A DNA stretch of 64,000 nt from Clostridiales bacterium (GCA_019416935.1 DXWI01000003.1:1-64000); one strand, 5' to 3'. Counted from the stretch's first letter, positions 16,332-25,122 are shown. Notes: generated by a model from the sequence alone, not told the origin. A program made the numbers and translations.

Positions 16332-17119
16332 GCCCCTTCCCCCCCTTCGCCCGCCACGGGCAGGATCACGCGGCCGGCCGGCGTATCCGCCAGGCACACG
16401 TCCACGCCATAGAGCGTTTGGAGCGTCGGTGCGGTCAACACCGCCTCCGGCGCGCCGTGCGCGAGCACCCGGCCGCCGTGCAGCGCGAGAATCGCGTCGG
16501 CATAGGTCAGCGCGTGCTGCGGATTGTGCGTCGACAGCACAACCGTATACCCGTCCCGGTGCGCGAGCGACTGCACGCAGGAGAGCACACGGTGCTGGTT
16601 GCCGTAATCCAGGCTGGCGGTCGGCTCGTCCATCATGAGCACCGGCGACTGCTGCGCGAGCGCCCGCGCGATGAGCACCATCTGCTGCTCGCCGCCCGAC
16701 AGGCGGAGATAGCTGCGGCCGGCCAGATGCGAAATGCCCATGCGCTCGATGGCCGCCTCTGCCGCGCGCCGCTGCTTTTCGCCGGGCGTAGCGAAGGCGC
16801 TCATGCTGTGCGTAGTGCCCATGAGCACCATGTCGAACACGGAATAATGGAACGCCGGATAGTGCGTCTGCGGGATGTAGGCCACACGGCGCGCGATCTG
16901 CCGCGGCGACATGGGCCGCGTGTCCGCGCCGTCGAGCCGGATTACGCCCTCATAACCGGAGAGCAGCCCGAGCATGCACCGAAACAGCGTGCTCTTCCCT
17001 ACGCCGTTTGGCCCGAGCACGGACAGCAACCTGCCCTCGTCCGCGCGGAACGAAACATCATCGAGCACCACGCGGCCGCCGCCGTAGGAAAAGGACAGCC
17101 GCTCCACAGAGAGCTTCAT
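16328..17119 (-). CDS. FecE/BtuD-type ABC importer ATPase
   Basis: A 263-aa ATPase. Walker A is GPNGVGKST (about 36-44), the Q-loop lies near YIPQTHYP, the signature is LSGGEQQMVLIARAL, Walker B is VLMMDEPTASLD, and the switch His is in STHNPQHA. The FecE-type motif YIPQ and the length match iron-complex, cobalamin and molybdate class II importers. It overlaps the permease gene upstream and the methyltransferase gene downstream, each by four bases. Confidence 0.93.
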   Translation of the reverse strand: MKLSVERLSFSYGGGRVVLDDVSFRADEGRLLSVLGPNGVGKSTLFRCMLGLLSGYEGVIRLDGADTRPMSPRQIARRVAYIPQTHYPAFHYSVFDMVLMGTTHSMSAFATPGEKQRRAAEAAIERMGISHLAGRSYLRLSGGEQQMVLIARALAQQSPVLMMDEPTASLDYGNQHRVLSCVQSLAHRDGYTVVLSTHNPQHALTYADAILALHGGRVLAHGAPEAVLTAPTLQTLYGVDVCLADTPAGRVILPVAGEGGEGA

Positions 17120-18231
17120 TGCACGCCCTCCTTTCGCAAAATCAGGTACAGGAAGAACGGCGCGCCGATGAACGCGGTCAAAATGCCGATCGGGATCTCG
17201 GTGGCCAGCAGGTTTCTCGACACGTTGTCCACCACCAGCAGGAACGCCGCGCCGAGCAGCATCGTGGCCGGCACGAGATAGCGGTGGTCGCTGCCGACCA
17301 TCTTGCGGGCCAGGTGCGGGATCACCAACCCTACCCAGCCGATCATGCCGCTGACCGATACGCTGGCCGCTGTCACGAGCGTGGAGCAGAGCACGACGAT
17401 CAGCCGGAGCCGGCTCGGGTGCACGCCCATGGTGCGCGCCTCCTCGTCGCCCAGCGTCAGGATATTCATGCGCCAGCGCAGTAAAAGCAGCGGGATGAGC
17501 CCGATCGCCATCGGCAGCAGCACAAACGAAATATCCTGCAATCGCGCGCCCGACAGGCTGCCCATGAGCCAGTAGGTGATCGCCGGCAGTTCGTTGGACG
17601 GGTCCGCCACCAGCTTAATGAACGATGTACCCGCCGAAAACAGCGAGCTGACCATGATGCCGGCAAGAATCAGGTTCACTACGCGCTTGCCCGGCGCACG
17701 CTGCCCGACCAGATACACCACCAGCACCGTCACAACGCTCGATACAAACGCCAGCAGCGTGATCAGCCGCGTGGGCAGGCCGAGCAGGATCGCCAGCGCC
17801 GCGCCGAACGCCGCGCCGGAGCTCGCGCCGAGAATATCCGGCGCGGCCATGGGGTTTTGAAACACGCTCTGGTACGCCGCGCCCGCGCTCGACAGGCAGC
17901 ACCCCACCAAACAGGCCAGCAGAATCCGCGGCAGGCGGATGTTGATCACGACCGTCTCCATCCGCTCCGTCCAACGCACCGTTTCCGGCAGGAGCGACAA
18001 CGGCCGGCCCAGCAGCGCGGAGAGACCGCGCTCCAGCAGTGCGGCCGCCCGGTAGCCGAGAATGCGCAGCGCGTCGATCACCGGCACGCCGTAGCGCCCG
18101 AGCAGGAATGAAGCAAAAAACAACAGCAGCAGCGCCGCCGCCAGCGCCCAGAGCCAAACGGCCGGCCGCGCGCCGCGCCCCGTTCCCACCGCCGCAGCGG
18201 TTTTCCCTTTTCGTGGTTTGTTTCTAAGCAT
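17116..18231 (-). CDS. FecCD-family ABC importer permease
   Basis: A 371-aa polytopic protein with about ten helices. The family is marked by RLPRILLACLVGCCLSSAGAAYQ near residue 100, NPMAAPDILGASSGAAFGAA, and IGWVGLVIPHLARKMVGSDHR. I prefer the ATG at 18231, preceded by GGTGA; TTG at 18243 and GTG at 18240 are in frame but have no site. It is the first gene of the operon permease-ATPase-methyltransferase-binding protein-xdhC. The order, with the permease first, suits co-expression from the promoter at 18290-18318. Confidence 0.92.
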   Translation of the reverse strand: MLRNKPRKGKTAAAVGTGRGARPAVWLWALAAALLLLFFASFLLGRYGVPVIDALRILGYRAAALLERGLSALLGRPLSLLPETVRWTERMETVVINIRLPRILLACLVGCCLSSAGAAYQSVFQNPMAAPDILGASSGAAFGAALAILLGLPTRLITLLAFVSSVVTVLVVYLVGQRAPGKRVVNLILAGIMVSSLFSAGTSFIKLVADPSNELPAITYWLMGSLSGARLQDISFVLLPMAIGLIPLLLLRWRMNILTLGDEEARTMGVHPSRLRLIVVLCSTLVTAASVSVSGMIGWVGLVIPHLARKMVGSDHRYLVPATMLLGAAFLLVVDNVSRNLLATEIPIGILTAFIGAPFFLYLILRKEGVQ

Positions 18232-18258
18232 GACGATCACCAAATACCTGAAGAGTAT

Positions 18259-18282
18259 CGTTATTTTTCCAAAAAAATAACG
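18259..18282. promoter_or_regulatory. ModE-like operator
   Basis: An inverted repeat with half-sites CGTTAT (18259-18264) and ATAACG (18277-18282) around a 12-bp T/A-rich core, nearly symmetric throughout. Molybdate-responsive ModE sites of other bacteria use the half-sites CGTTAT/ATAACG with similar spacing. The site lies where transcription of the FecCD operon would begin, directly after the -10, which is the position expected for a repressor. No modE gene is in the window. Confidence 0.7.
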
Positions 18283-18289
18283 CGTTTAT

Positions 18290-18318
18290 AGTATAACAAA
18301 GCAGACCAAAATGTGCAA
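18290..18318 (-). promoter_or_regulatory. Sigma-70 promoter of the FecCD-xdhC operon
   Basis: Read on the minus strand: TTGCAC (18318-18313), 17-bp spacer, TATACT (18295-18290). The predicted start near 18283 falls at the edge of the ModE-like palindrome, and the leader to the ATG is about 52 bases. Confidence 0.75.
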
Positions 18319-18374
18319 GTCTTTTTTATGCCCCCGTTTTTTATCACGGCCTGCATCCCATGCTGCAAAACATC

Positions 18375-18421
18375 TTGACAAGGCGGCACCCAGAAGTTAT
18401 ACTAGTTATACAAGTTATACC
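18375..18421 (+). promoter_or_regulatory. Promoter with three 9-bp direct repeats
   Basis: TTGACA (18375-18380), 17-bp spacer, TATACT (18398-18403). The 9-mer AGTTATAC(T/A/C) is repeated three times without gaps at 18395, 18404 and 18413; the first copy contains the -10. The array is a plausible cooperative operator for the AbrB-type protein encoded directly downstream. Confidence 0.75.
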
Positions 18422-18437
18422 AATGGGAGGTGCTCGG

Positions 18438-18791
18438 ATGGTTAAGACAAAGCCGCAGCTCTTTATGAGCACGGTCAGGATCGGCCCCAAGGGGCAAATC
18501 GTCATCCCCAAGGAGATTCGCGACATGCTCGGCGTCAGCCCGGGCGACAGCCTGCTGCTGATGGCCGACAGCAGGCGCGGCGTTGCGCTGCAAAAGCAGA
18601 GCGTCATGAACGGCATCGCGCAGGCCATCTTCTCCGGCCAGGGCGCGGCGCTCTATCCCGGGGAACCGGAGGAGCATCTGCGCGCGTTCGCGGAGAACAT
18701 CGACGCCGCCGCACACGACGGGGAGGAACAGCTACGCGCGTTTGCAGAGGGCATCGAAGCGGCCCCGCACGACGGGGAGGTCGAAAAATGA
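18438..18791 (+). CDS. AbrB/SpoVT-family DNA-binding protein
   Basis: A 117-aa regulator. Residues 10-55 form the swapped-hairpin AbrB domain (MSTVRIGPKGQIVIPKEIRDMLGVSPGDSLLLM). The C-terminal half carries two similar acidic segments, LRAFAENIDAAAHDGEE and LRAFAEGIEAAPHDGEV, an internal 24-residue duplication. The ATG at 18438 follows GGGAGG. Its stop overlaps the ABC ATPase start by four bases. Regulator-ATPase-permease operons with an AbrB head are a counterpart of the GntR-headed one at 11.3 kb, and the regulator probably represses its own operon through the triple repeat. Confidence 0.9.
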   Translation: MVKTKPQLFMSTVRIGPKGQIVIPKEIRDMLGVSPGDSLLLMADSRRGVALQKQSVMNGIAQAIFSGQGAALYPGEPEEHLRAFAENIDAAAHDGEEQLRAFAEGIEAAPHDGEVEK

Positions 18792-19636
18792 ACGTTCTTG
18801 AGGTGCAGCGTCTGTGCAAGCAATACCCCGCGTTTGCGCTCCGGGACGTGTCCTTCTCGCTACCCGAGGGGCAAATCACCGGCTTCATCGGCCGCAACGG
18901 CGCCGGTAAGACCACGACGCTCCGCTCGCTGCTGCGCTTTGTTCGGCCGGACAGCGGCGAGGTGCGCTTTTTCGGCCGCCCGTTCACCGAGGATGAGCGT
19001 GCGATCAAACAGCGCATCGGCTTCGTATCCGGCGGCATCGACTTTTATACCGGCAAAAAGCTCAGGACCATCACGGATGTGACCCGGCGCTTTTACGACG
19101 CGTGGGACGACGGCGCTTACCGCGGTCTGCTCTCGCGCTTTTCGCTGGATGAAAACAAGACGCCCGCCGAGCTCTCGGCCGGCATGCGCGTCAAATACGC
19201 GCTCGCGCTCGCGCTGTCGCACCATGCGGAGCTGCTGCTGCTCGACGAGCCGACCAGCGGCCTCGACCCGATCTCGCGCGACGAATTGCAGGATGTGCTG
19301 CTCGCGCTTTCGGATGAAGGTGTAACGATCCTGTTCTCCACGCACATCACCTCCGACCTCGACCGGTGCGCCGACCGGATTCTCTACATCCGAAATGGAC
19401 GCATCCGCGCCGAGGCGGAGCGCCGGACGTTTGCCGCCGCCTACCGGCTCGCGCAGCTGACCGAGGCGCAGGCCGCGGCCGCCGTCATCGCGCCGCTGTT
19501 GATCGGGCCGCGCCGCGAAAAGGACGGCGTGAGCGCGCTGGTGCGCGTGGCGGATGCCCCGCTGCTGCCCTGTCCGGCCGCCGAGGCGGATCTGGAATCG
19601 ATCATGGTACATCTCGAACGCGGGGAGGACGACTGA
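18788..19636 (+). CDS. ABC transporter ATP-binding protein (AbrB-linked)
   Basis: A 282-aa ATPase: Walker A GRNGAGKTT (about 38-46), a degenerate signature (ELSAGMRVKYALALAL), Walker B LLLLDEPTSGLDP, and switch His in STHITSDLDRCADRI. A 60-residue C-terminal extension is Ala/Arg-rich. It overlaps the AbrB-type gene and is followed one base later by the permease start. Family members export peptides, antibiotics or unknown cargo. Confidence 0.92.
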   Translation: MNVLEVQRLCKQYPAFALRDVSFSLPEGQITGFIGRNGAGKTTTLRSLLRFVRPDSGEVRFFGRPFTEDERAIKQRIGFVSGGIDFYTGKKLRTITDVTRRFYDAWDDGAYRGLLSRFSLDENKTPAELSAGMRVKYALALALSHHAELLLLDEPTSGLDPISRDELQDVLLALSDEGVTILFSTHITSDLDRCADRILYIRNGRIRAEAERRTFAAAYRLAQLTEAQAAAAVIAPLLIGPRREKDGVSALVRVADAPLLPCPAAEADLESIMVHLERGEDD

Positions 19637-19637
19637 T

Positions 19638-20285
19638 ATGCTTCGTTTGCTGCAAAAGGAAATCCGTCTTGCCATGCATCCGACCGCGCCGCTCTTTCTG
19701 CTGCTGTCGGCCATGCTGCTCATCCCGAACTACCCGTATTCGGTGGCGTTCTTCTACACGGGGCTGGCCGTGTTCTTCACCTGCATGAACGGCCGGGAGC
19801 AGCACGACGTGGCCTACACCCTGCTGCTGCCGGTGCGCAAGCGGGATGCGGTGCGCGCGCGTATGCTGTTCGTCGTGCTGCTCGAGCTGTTGCAGCTCCT
19901 GCTGGCCGTGCCGTTCCTCGCGCTGCGCGGCGCACTGCACATGGGTCCAAACGCAGCCGGCATGGACGCAAACATCGCTTTGCTCGGCCTTGCCCTGCTG
20001 CAATACGGCATCTTCAACCTCGTGTTCTTCGGCGTGTACTACCGCAATGTGCGCCGCGTCGGCGCAGCGTTCCTCTGGTCAAGCGCCGCAGTGTTCCTGT
20101 ATATCGGGGCCACGGAGCTCTCGGCGCATATCGTGCCGTTCTTCCGGGATGTGCTGGACACGCCGGATCCGCTGCATCTCGGCGCAAAGCTGCTCGTACT
20201 GCTTGGCGGCGCGGCCGCCTTTGCCCTGCTGATGCTGCTGGCGCGCAGCTGGGCGATCCGCTCGTTTGAGCGACAGGATCTGTAG
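19638..20285 (+). CDS. ABC-2 type membrane permease
   Basis: A 215-aa membrane protein with about six helices, beginning MLRLLQKEIRLAMHPTAPLFLLL. The cytoplasmic loop NGREQHDVAYTLLLPVRKRDAVRAR after helix 2 is the coupling region seen in this ABC-2 subfamily. The ATG at 19638 follows the ATPase stop, with GGGGAGGA upstream. It is the third gene of the AbrB-ATPase-permease operon and would pair as a homodimer with two ATPases. Confidence 0.85.
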   Translation: MLRLLQKEIRLAMHPTAPLFLLLSAMLLIPNYPYSVAFFYTGLAVFFTCMNGREQHDVAYTLLLPVRKRDAVRARMLFVVLLELLQLLLAVPFLALRGALHMGPNAAGMDANIALLGLALLQYGIFNLVFFGVYYRNVRRVGAAFLWSSAAVFLYIGATELSAHIVPFFRDVLDTPDPLHLGAKLLVLLGGAAAFALLMLLARSWAIRSFERQDL

Positions 20286-20314
20286 CGGCAAAACGAATGG
20301 GAGCGTACAGAGCA

Positions 20315-20842
20315 ATGGCCAAGCATACCGATCAATCGCGCGGCGGCAGCGCCGCCCCGGAACAGAAGACAAACGTCATGCGCCTGCTGGATCAGGCGCG
20401 CATTCCATACCGGCCTTACTGCTACGCGGGCACGGACGCGGTGAGCGGCCCGGATGTGGCGGCGGCGCTCGGTCTCGATCCGGCGCGGGTGTTCAAAACG
20501 CTTGTCACAGTCGGACGCACTGGCGCGCACTATGTGTTCGTGCTCCCGGTCTGCCGTGAGCTGAACCTGAAAAAAGCGGCCTATGCCGTGCAGGAAAAGT
20601 CGATCGAGATGGTCAAGGCGCGCGAGCTGCTGCCGCTGACCGGCTATATCCACGGTGGCTGCTCGCCCATCGGCATGAAAAAGCGCTTCGTCACGGTTGT
20701 GGACGAGAGCGCGGCCGGTTGGGGAACGATTCTGTGCAGCGCCGGACGGATCGGCTATCAGGTGGAGCTGCGGCCGCAGGCGCTGGAGCGCTTCGTGCCG
20801 CTGTCCTTTGCGGACGTTGCCGACGCGCCGGCCGAGGCGTAG
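20315..20842 (+). CDS. ybaK: Cys-tRNA(Pro)/prolyl-tRNA deacylase, YbaK/EbsC family
   Basis: A 175-aa cytosolic editing enzyme that hydrolyses Cys mischarged on tRNA-Pro. The fold is marked by VFKTLVTVGRTGAHYVFVLPV with the catalytic Lys (VFKTL), by ELNLKKAAYAV, and by GYIHGGCSPIGMKKRF. The ATG at 20315 (MAKHTDQSRG) is 11 bases after GGGAG; an in-frame ATG at 20297 lacks a site, so the first six residues are uncertain. It follows the ABC operon by about 30 bp and could be read through from it. Confidence 0.93.
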   Translation: MAKHTDQSRGGSAAPEQKTNVMRLLDQARIPYRPYCYAGTDAVSGPDVAAALGLDPARVFKTLVTVGRTGAHYVFVLPVCRELNLKKAAYAVQEKSIEMVKARELLPLTGYIHGGCSPIGMKKRFVTVVDESAAGWGTILCSAGRIGYQVELRPQALERFVPLSFADVADAPAEA

Positions 20843-20883
20843 CGCGCACTTCCGCTTCTCCCGAAAAGAAAACGGAAAGGAAA

Positions 20884-20917
20884 AGGCTGTGGATGCGCTC
20901 TTGAGTGTCCACAGCCT
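20884..20917. terminator. Hairpin between convergent ybaK and the surface protein gene
   Basis: Arms AGGCTGTGGA (20884-20893) and TCCACAGCCT (20908-20917) around a 14-base loop. On the minus strand it is followed by TTTTCCTTTCC, so it mainly serves the leftward surface protein gene. Confidence 0.65.
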
Positions 20918-20949
20918 GATGATTTTGTTCCGATTCCGATGCGGCCCGG

Positions 20950-22196
20950 TCAGCTCCTCTGCCGGCGCTTGCGGAGCATCGCGCTGGCCGCGAGTCCCGC
21001 TGCCGCGGCCAACACCACGGCGCTGTACAGGCCGATCGGTGCGTCATCGCCGGTTTTCGGGATTTCGGGTTCCGGGGTGGGCGCGCCGGGCTTTTGCGTC
21101 GGCTTCGGGGTCGGCGTAGTCGTTGCCGTCGCCGTTGGGGTCGGTGTGTTCGGCGTCGGCGTGTTCGGTGTCGGCGTGTTCGGCGTCGGCGTGTTCGGCG
21201 TCGGGGTGGCGGTTGCCGTCGCCGTTGGGGTCGGTGTTGGCGTTGCCTTTTCGTACCAAAGGTTCAACCGGCCCTCGTCCTTCGGAATGGCGATCGGCAC
21301 GTCGGGCGTATGCTTATAATACCAGGTCTGATTCGAAGCCTGATAATACACCTCCAGCACGTTGGCCAGCAGGATCGCCATACGGTCGAGCGCATACTGC
21401 TCGCCATCCCACGTCCGGGTCTGGTATGCGGCAAACGCCGCGGTCAACGCGCCGTCCTTGACGAGATAGGTGCGCTCGGTCGCGTTCTCGTTCGAGAGCA
21501 CATAGCCGTCCAGACGGATCGCCTCCCGCGCGCCAAGCTCGCCGTCCCCGCTGGCATAGCAGTCGAGGAACAGCAGCGAATCGGTATTCTTGGGCGTGTA
21601 CGTAACGGTAAATACCGTGTCGGCGTTGATCGTTTCGCGAATCTTGTGCAGCAGCGTCACATTGGTGCCGGCCGGCGCGACAGAATAGGTATAGTGTTCC
21701 TGCTGAATGGAGGAGGAGTTGAACTCCTCGCCGTGATTGACCGTATACCTCTGCGTCGTCCTGGTCGGGATGGAAGCGTTGCTCTCGCTGTTGTCGGCGT
21801 ATACATACTGCACGGTCACGGTATGCCGCGAGCGCAGATTGACCGTGATGGCGCCCCGGTTGGAGTTACAGGTAAGCCACCCCGTTGAGGCGGTATATTG
21901 GCAGTAGCCGTTTGTGCTGTAGCCGACGATATCATAGGCGGCGTTGGCCGATGTGAAGCGGATCGTGCTGCCGCCCAGCCGCGCATCCGGATAGGTATAC
22001 CGCGCAGCCTCGGTTCCGTCCACATTCACGATGATGTCCAGATCCTGACTGCCCTTTTTGCTGTTGGTAAACGTGATGTAATCCTCAATTCCCGCGGCGA
22101 ACGCCGTTGCGGGAACGAGAGCCAGCGCCATCACCAGCGCCAAAACATCGCGCCAAGGCGCACGATGCGCCCACCGGTTCTCAAACCTCTCATCAT
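20950..22196 (-). pseudogene. Sortase-anchored surface protein, frameshifted in the signal peptide
   Basis: The body (about 390 aa) has a beta-rich N-terminal half with RFTSANAAYDIVGY and a segment TQRYTVNHGEEF resembling MucBP-like repeats, then a Thr-Pro linker with four TPTPN units, and the sorting signal IPKTGDD, a hydrophobic helix and RKRRQRS. The only in-frame start is TTG at 22143 without a site. One frame over, ATGATG at 22196/22193 follows GGGAAGGG and encodes a perfect n-region (MMRGLRTGGRIVRLGAMF). One more T in the run at 22142-22145 would join the two as ...GAMFLALVMALALVPATAFA. So a full-length 415-aa gene is broken by one base, or the base is a sequencing miss. Confidence 0.82.
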
Positions 22197-22410
22197 GGAA
22201 ACCGTTCCCTTCCCATCCTAAGTCTATCCGTTTTCCGCGGCAGCGGCAAATCGAAATATAGTTTAGTATACCAGAAACCTATTTGTAAGTAAATCGTCAC
22301 ATCGACCCGCTTTCGGCTGTTTTTACGCATTCTCCGGCAGTTCTGCGGCAGGAGCAGCCCGCCGCGCCGCGAAAGCGCGTTCGTCAGAGCATCACACCGC
22401 AGTCGCCCGC

Positions 22411-22462
22411 AAAAAGAAAAAGCCCCGGAGGGAGACGGGTACGCCATCATCCTCGGGGGCTG
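22411..22462 (-). terminator. Rho-independent terminator of the DUF975 gene
   Basis: Read leftward, AGCCCCCGAGGA pairs with TCCCTCCGGGGCT across a 16-base loop and is followed by TTTTTCTTTTT. It lies 36 bp past the stop codon. Confidence 0.85.
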
Positions 22463-22497
22463 CTGTTGTCGTTTGTATCAACGCGCAGGCTTGCGCC

Positions 22498-23106
22498 TTA
22501 TTGTACGGTCGCGCCCTCGTCGAGCGTTCTGAGCGCATCGTAGTAGTTTGCCCAGGAAGCGTTGTAATACGGCGTCACCCACAGCGAGCCGACGCCGAGG
22601 CAGAGCGCGCCGACGAAGAACCAGCCGATAAAGCTCAGATCCAGAACGAACAGCTCGCCCTTATGGCCGGCAGTCATGCGCTTGCTCGCGTCCATGCACT
22701 GATTCCATGTGTACTCCGGATGATCTGCCGCAATGTAGAACGACATGGAGTAGGCGTAGTGCTTCACGATGCCGGGAACGACGAACAGCATCGACCACAG
22801 CGCCGTGAACAGGCCGCGCAGCAAGCCGAGCAGCAGGTTCCGGCCGAACTGCTGCGAGAAGCCGTCGGTGAACATCCGCTCGAGCCTCACCTCTCCATCG
22901 CCGCGCGCCAGCGACAGAAAGACCGATGCAAGGCCGATGCCCATCGGCCCGACCAGAATGATGATGCCGGCGTACGTCGTGCCCGCCGCGCCTATGATCA
23001 CGCTGTAGACCAAGCCGACGACCAGCGCCATCAGCCAGGTATTGCCGAACAGGTTGTTGCCAAGCTGCGCTTTGGCGTTTGCCTTGATGGCTGCCCTTGA
23101 AATCAT
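22498..23106 (-). CDS. DUF975-family integral membrane protein
   Basis: A 202-aa membrane protein with about five hydrophobic helices. The N-terminus MISRAAIKANAKAQLGNN is the amphipathic segment typical of DUF975, and the central YSMSFYIAADHPEYTWNQCMDASKRMTAGHKGELFVLDLSFIGW is its conserved core. I start at 23106, because GGAGG lies eleven bases upstream; the ATG at 23124 encodes the GGAGG itself. Function is unknown; members often accompany envelope or toxin-response genes. It is monocistronic with its own terminator. Confidence 0.85.
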   Translation of the reverse strand: MISRAAIKANAKAQLGNNLFGNTWLMALVVGLVYSVIIGAAGTTYAGIIILVGPMGIGLASVFLSLARGDGEVRLERMFTDGFSQQFGRNLLLGLLRGLFTALWSMLFVVPGIVKHYAYSMSFYIAADHPEYTWNQCMDASKRMTAGHKGELFVLDLSFIGWFFVGALCLGVGSLWVTPYYNASWANYYDALRTLDEGATVQ

Positions 23107-23190
23107 TGTGTTGTTTTCCTCCATCCCCGTTTCTCTCGAATATAGCACAAGACCGGCCGCATTGCAAGCCGCCGCTTCGGGCGGCGCGCG

Positions 23191-24939
23191 TCAGTCCACC
23201 GCATACTTTTGACTGTATGCCCGCACCATGCGGTCATATTCCTCGCGCTGCTTCGTCTTGAGGTTGAGCACATAATCGTGCGTATCGACCGAATTGCCGC
23301 GGCTCTGGATTACAAAGATCGCGATGTTGGAACAGTGGTCGGAAATGCGCTCAAGGTTGATGATCAGGTCGGAGAACACAAAGCCCTGCAGCGTTGTGCA
23401 GTCGCCGTGCTGCAGGCGGCTGATGTGCCGGTTTTTCAGCGTGATCTTGAGCTGGTCGACAACCTCCTCGAGCGGCTCGACCGTCATGGCCTCCGCGAGG
23501 TCGTTCGTCAAAAACGCGTGGATGGTCTTTCCCAGCATCTCGCGCACCGCGTTAAAGAGCGTCGAAAGATCCTGCCGCGCCTCCTCGCTCAGGTGCAGCG
23601 CCTTATCGTGGATTTCCTGCGCCGATTCGGCCACGTTCAGCGCATGATCCCCGATGCGCTCAAAATCGCCTATGCAGTGCAGGAACTTGGCCAGCTCATG
23701 CGCGTCCGCATCCGTCATCTGCCGGCCGGACAGCTTTGCCATGTAGGTGCCGAGCTTGTCCTCATATTCGTCGAGCAGCTGCTCGGTGCGCACGATCTGC
23801 TCCATCTTTTTGGGATCAAACGTTTCCAGCGTGTCGAGCGCCTGCAGCAGATTCTCCTCCGCGATGTTCGCCATGCGGTTGGACAGGTCGCGGCAGCGCG
23901 CGAGCGCCATGGAGGGCGTGTCCAAAAACCGCTCGTCGAGGCCCTGAAACAGCGAGTTCTCCTGTCCGTCCCGGATCAGCAGGCGCGACAGGGCGATGAG
24001 CTGCTTCGTAAACGGCATCAGCAGCAGCGCGATCAGAATCTTATACAGCGTGTGCGTAACCGCAACGGAGATGTATCCCATGTGCATGCCGCTCAGACCC
24101 GGATGGAACAGCGCGTCCACCGCCAAAAAGGCGGTCTGCACGATCAGCGCGCCGATGATATTGTACAGCATTGCGATGGCCGCGGCGCGCTTGGAACCCT
24201 TGTTGCCGCCCGCGGCGGAGAGTACGACGATGACCTCCGCGCCGATGTTCACGCCGAGAATGATCGGCAGCGCCTCCGAAAAGGTGATCGCGCCGGTTGC
24301 GGATACGGCTTGCAGGATGCCGATGGACGCGGAGGAGGACTGCGTTGCGCAGGTGATGCCAAAGCCGATCAAAATACCGATGAACGGATTGGAAAACAGC
24401 GTCAGCGCCTCCGCGAACGACGCCGACTGCGTCAGCGGCCGGAGCGCGCCGGAGAGAAAGTCCATGCCATACATCAGCACGGAAAAGCCGATCAGGATTT
24501 CCGCCACATCGCGGCGGCGATTGTTCTTGGAGAACAGCAGCAAGCCCATGCCCAGTACGGCCAGCAGCGGCACAAAGCAGTCCGGACTGATGAGCTGCAC
24601 CAGCAGACTCTCGCCGGAAATGCTGTTGAGGCAGAGAATCCACGACGTGGCGCAGGTGCCGATATTGGCGCCCATGATGACGGGGATCGCGTTTTGCAGC
24701 GTCATGATACCGGCGTTGAGAAAACCGAGCACGATCACACTCGTGGCCGCGGACGACTGCACCACGGCGGTCACGCCGGTGCCGAGCAGAAGGCCCTTGA
24801 ACTGGCTGGCGGTCAGATTGTGGAGCACCTGCTCCATCCTGCCGCCCGTTTCCCGCTTGATGGCCTCGCCCATGATGTGCATGCCGAACAGGAACAGCGC
24901 CACGCCGCCAAAGAACGATAGAATCCCGACAATATCCAT
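23191..24939 (-). CDS. Na/Pi cotransporter with C-terminal PhoU-like domain
   Basis: A 582-aa membrane protein. The N-terminal half (about 8 helices) carries two inverted Na/Pi repeats with the QSSA signature: TAVVQSSAATSVIVLG near residue 60 and ITCATQSSSASIGILQ near residue 195. Residues 345-570 form a helical PhoU-like domain with LLQALDTLETFDPKKMEQI and FLHCIGDFERIGDHALNVAES. The family moves phosphate with sodium or has a regulatory role (YjbB/NptA types). It stands alone on the minus strand, and no other pho gene is near. Confidence 0.92.
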   Translation of the reverse strand: MDIVGILSFFGGVALFLFGMHIMGEAIKRETGGRMEQVLHNLTASQFKGLLLGTGVTAVVQSSAATSVIVLGFLNAGIMTLQNAIPVIMGANIGTCATSWILCLNSISGESLLVQLISPDCFVPLLAVLGMGLLLFSKNNRRRDVAEILIGFSVLMYGMDFLSGALRPLTQSASFAEALTLFSNPFIGILIGFGITCATQSSSASIGILQAVSATGAITFSEALPIILGVNIGAEVIVVLSAAGGNKGSKRAAAIAMLYNIIGALIVQTAFLAVDALFHPGLSGMHMGYISVAVTHTLYKILIALLLMPFTKQLIALSRLLIRDGQENSLFQGLDERFLDTPSMALARCRDLSNRMANIAEENLLQALDTLETFDPKKMEQIVRTEQLLDEYEDKLGTYMAKLSGRQMTDADAHELAKFLHCIGDFERIGDHALNVAESAQEIHDKALHLSEEARQDLSTLFNAVREMLGKTIHAFLTNDLAEAMTVEPLEEVVDQLKITLKNRHISRLQHGDCTTLQGFVFSDLIINLERISDHCSNIAIFVIQSRGNSVDTHDYVLNLKTKQREEYDRMVRAYSQKYAVD

Positions 24940-25026
24940 CCTGCGCCCCTTACTCCCGATTTCCGATTTGCCCTTATTTTCAGTATACGGCTCTATTTTA
25001 CCGCGATCAAGCGGTTTTGTCGAATC

Positions 25027-25122
25027 CGGTTCGTTTTTGTCCGCTGCGGCCGGAAAGCGGCGGCAATGCGCGCATCGTTTCCAAAGGTCGGCGCCGTGTT
25101 CGTTTTTATCCGCTGCGGCCGG
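25027..25122. repeat. Spaced direct repeat upstream of the holin gene
   Basis: The 20-mer GTTCGTTTTTGTCCGCTGCG, with CCGG following, recurs about 72 bp later with one mismatch (ATCCGC for GTCCGC). It lies between divergent genes, so it may be regulatory. A second pair with about 70-bp spacing (GCGCCCGAATCGTTTC) lies at 25691 and 25760, downstream of the gene. Confidence 0.5.

Noticed and set aside
21094..21888. A plus-strand frame with a Val/Gly/Arg repeat opposite the surface protein
   Set aside because: It is the antisense shadow of the Thr-Pro repeat linker; the minus-strand gene has the signal peptide, linker and sorting signal.
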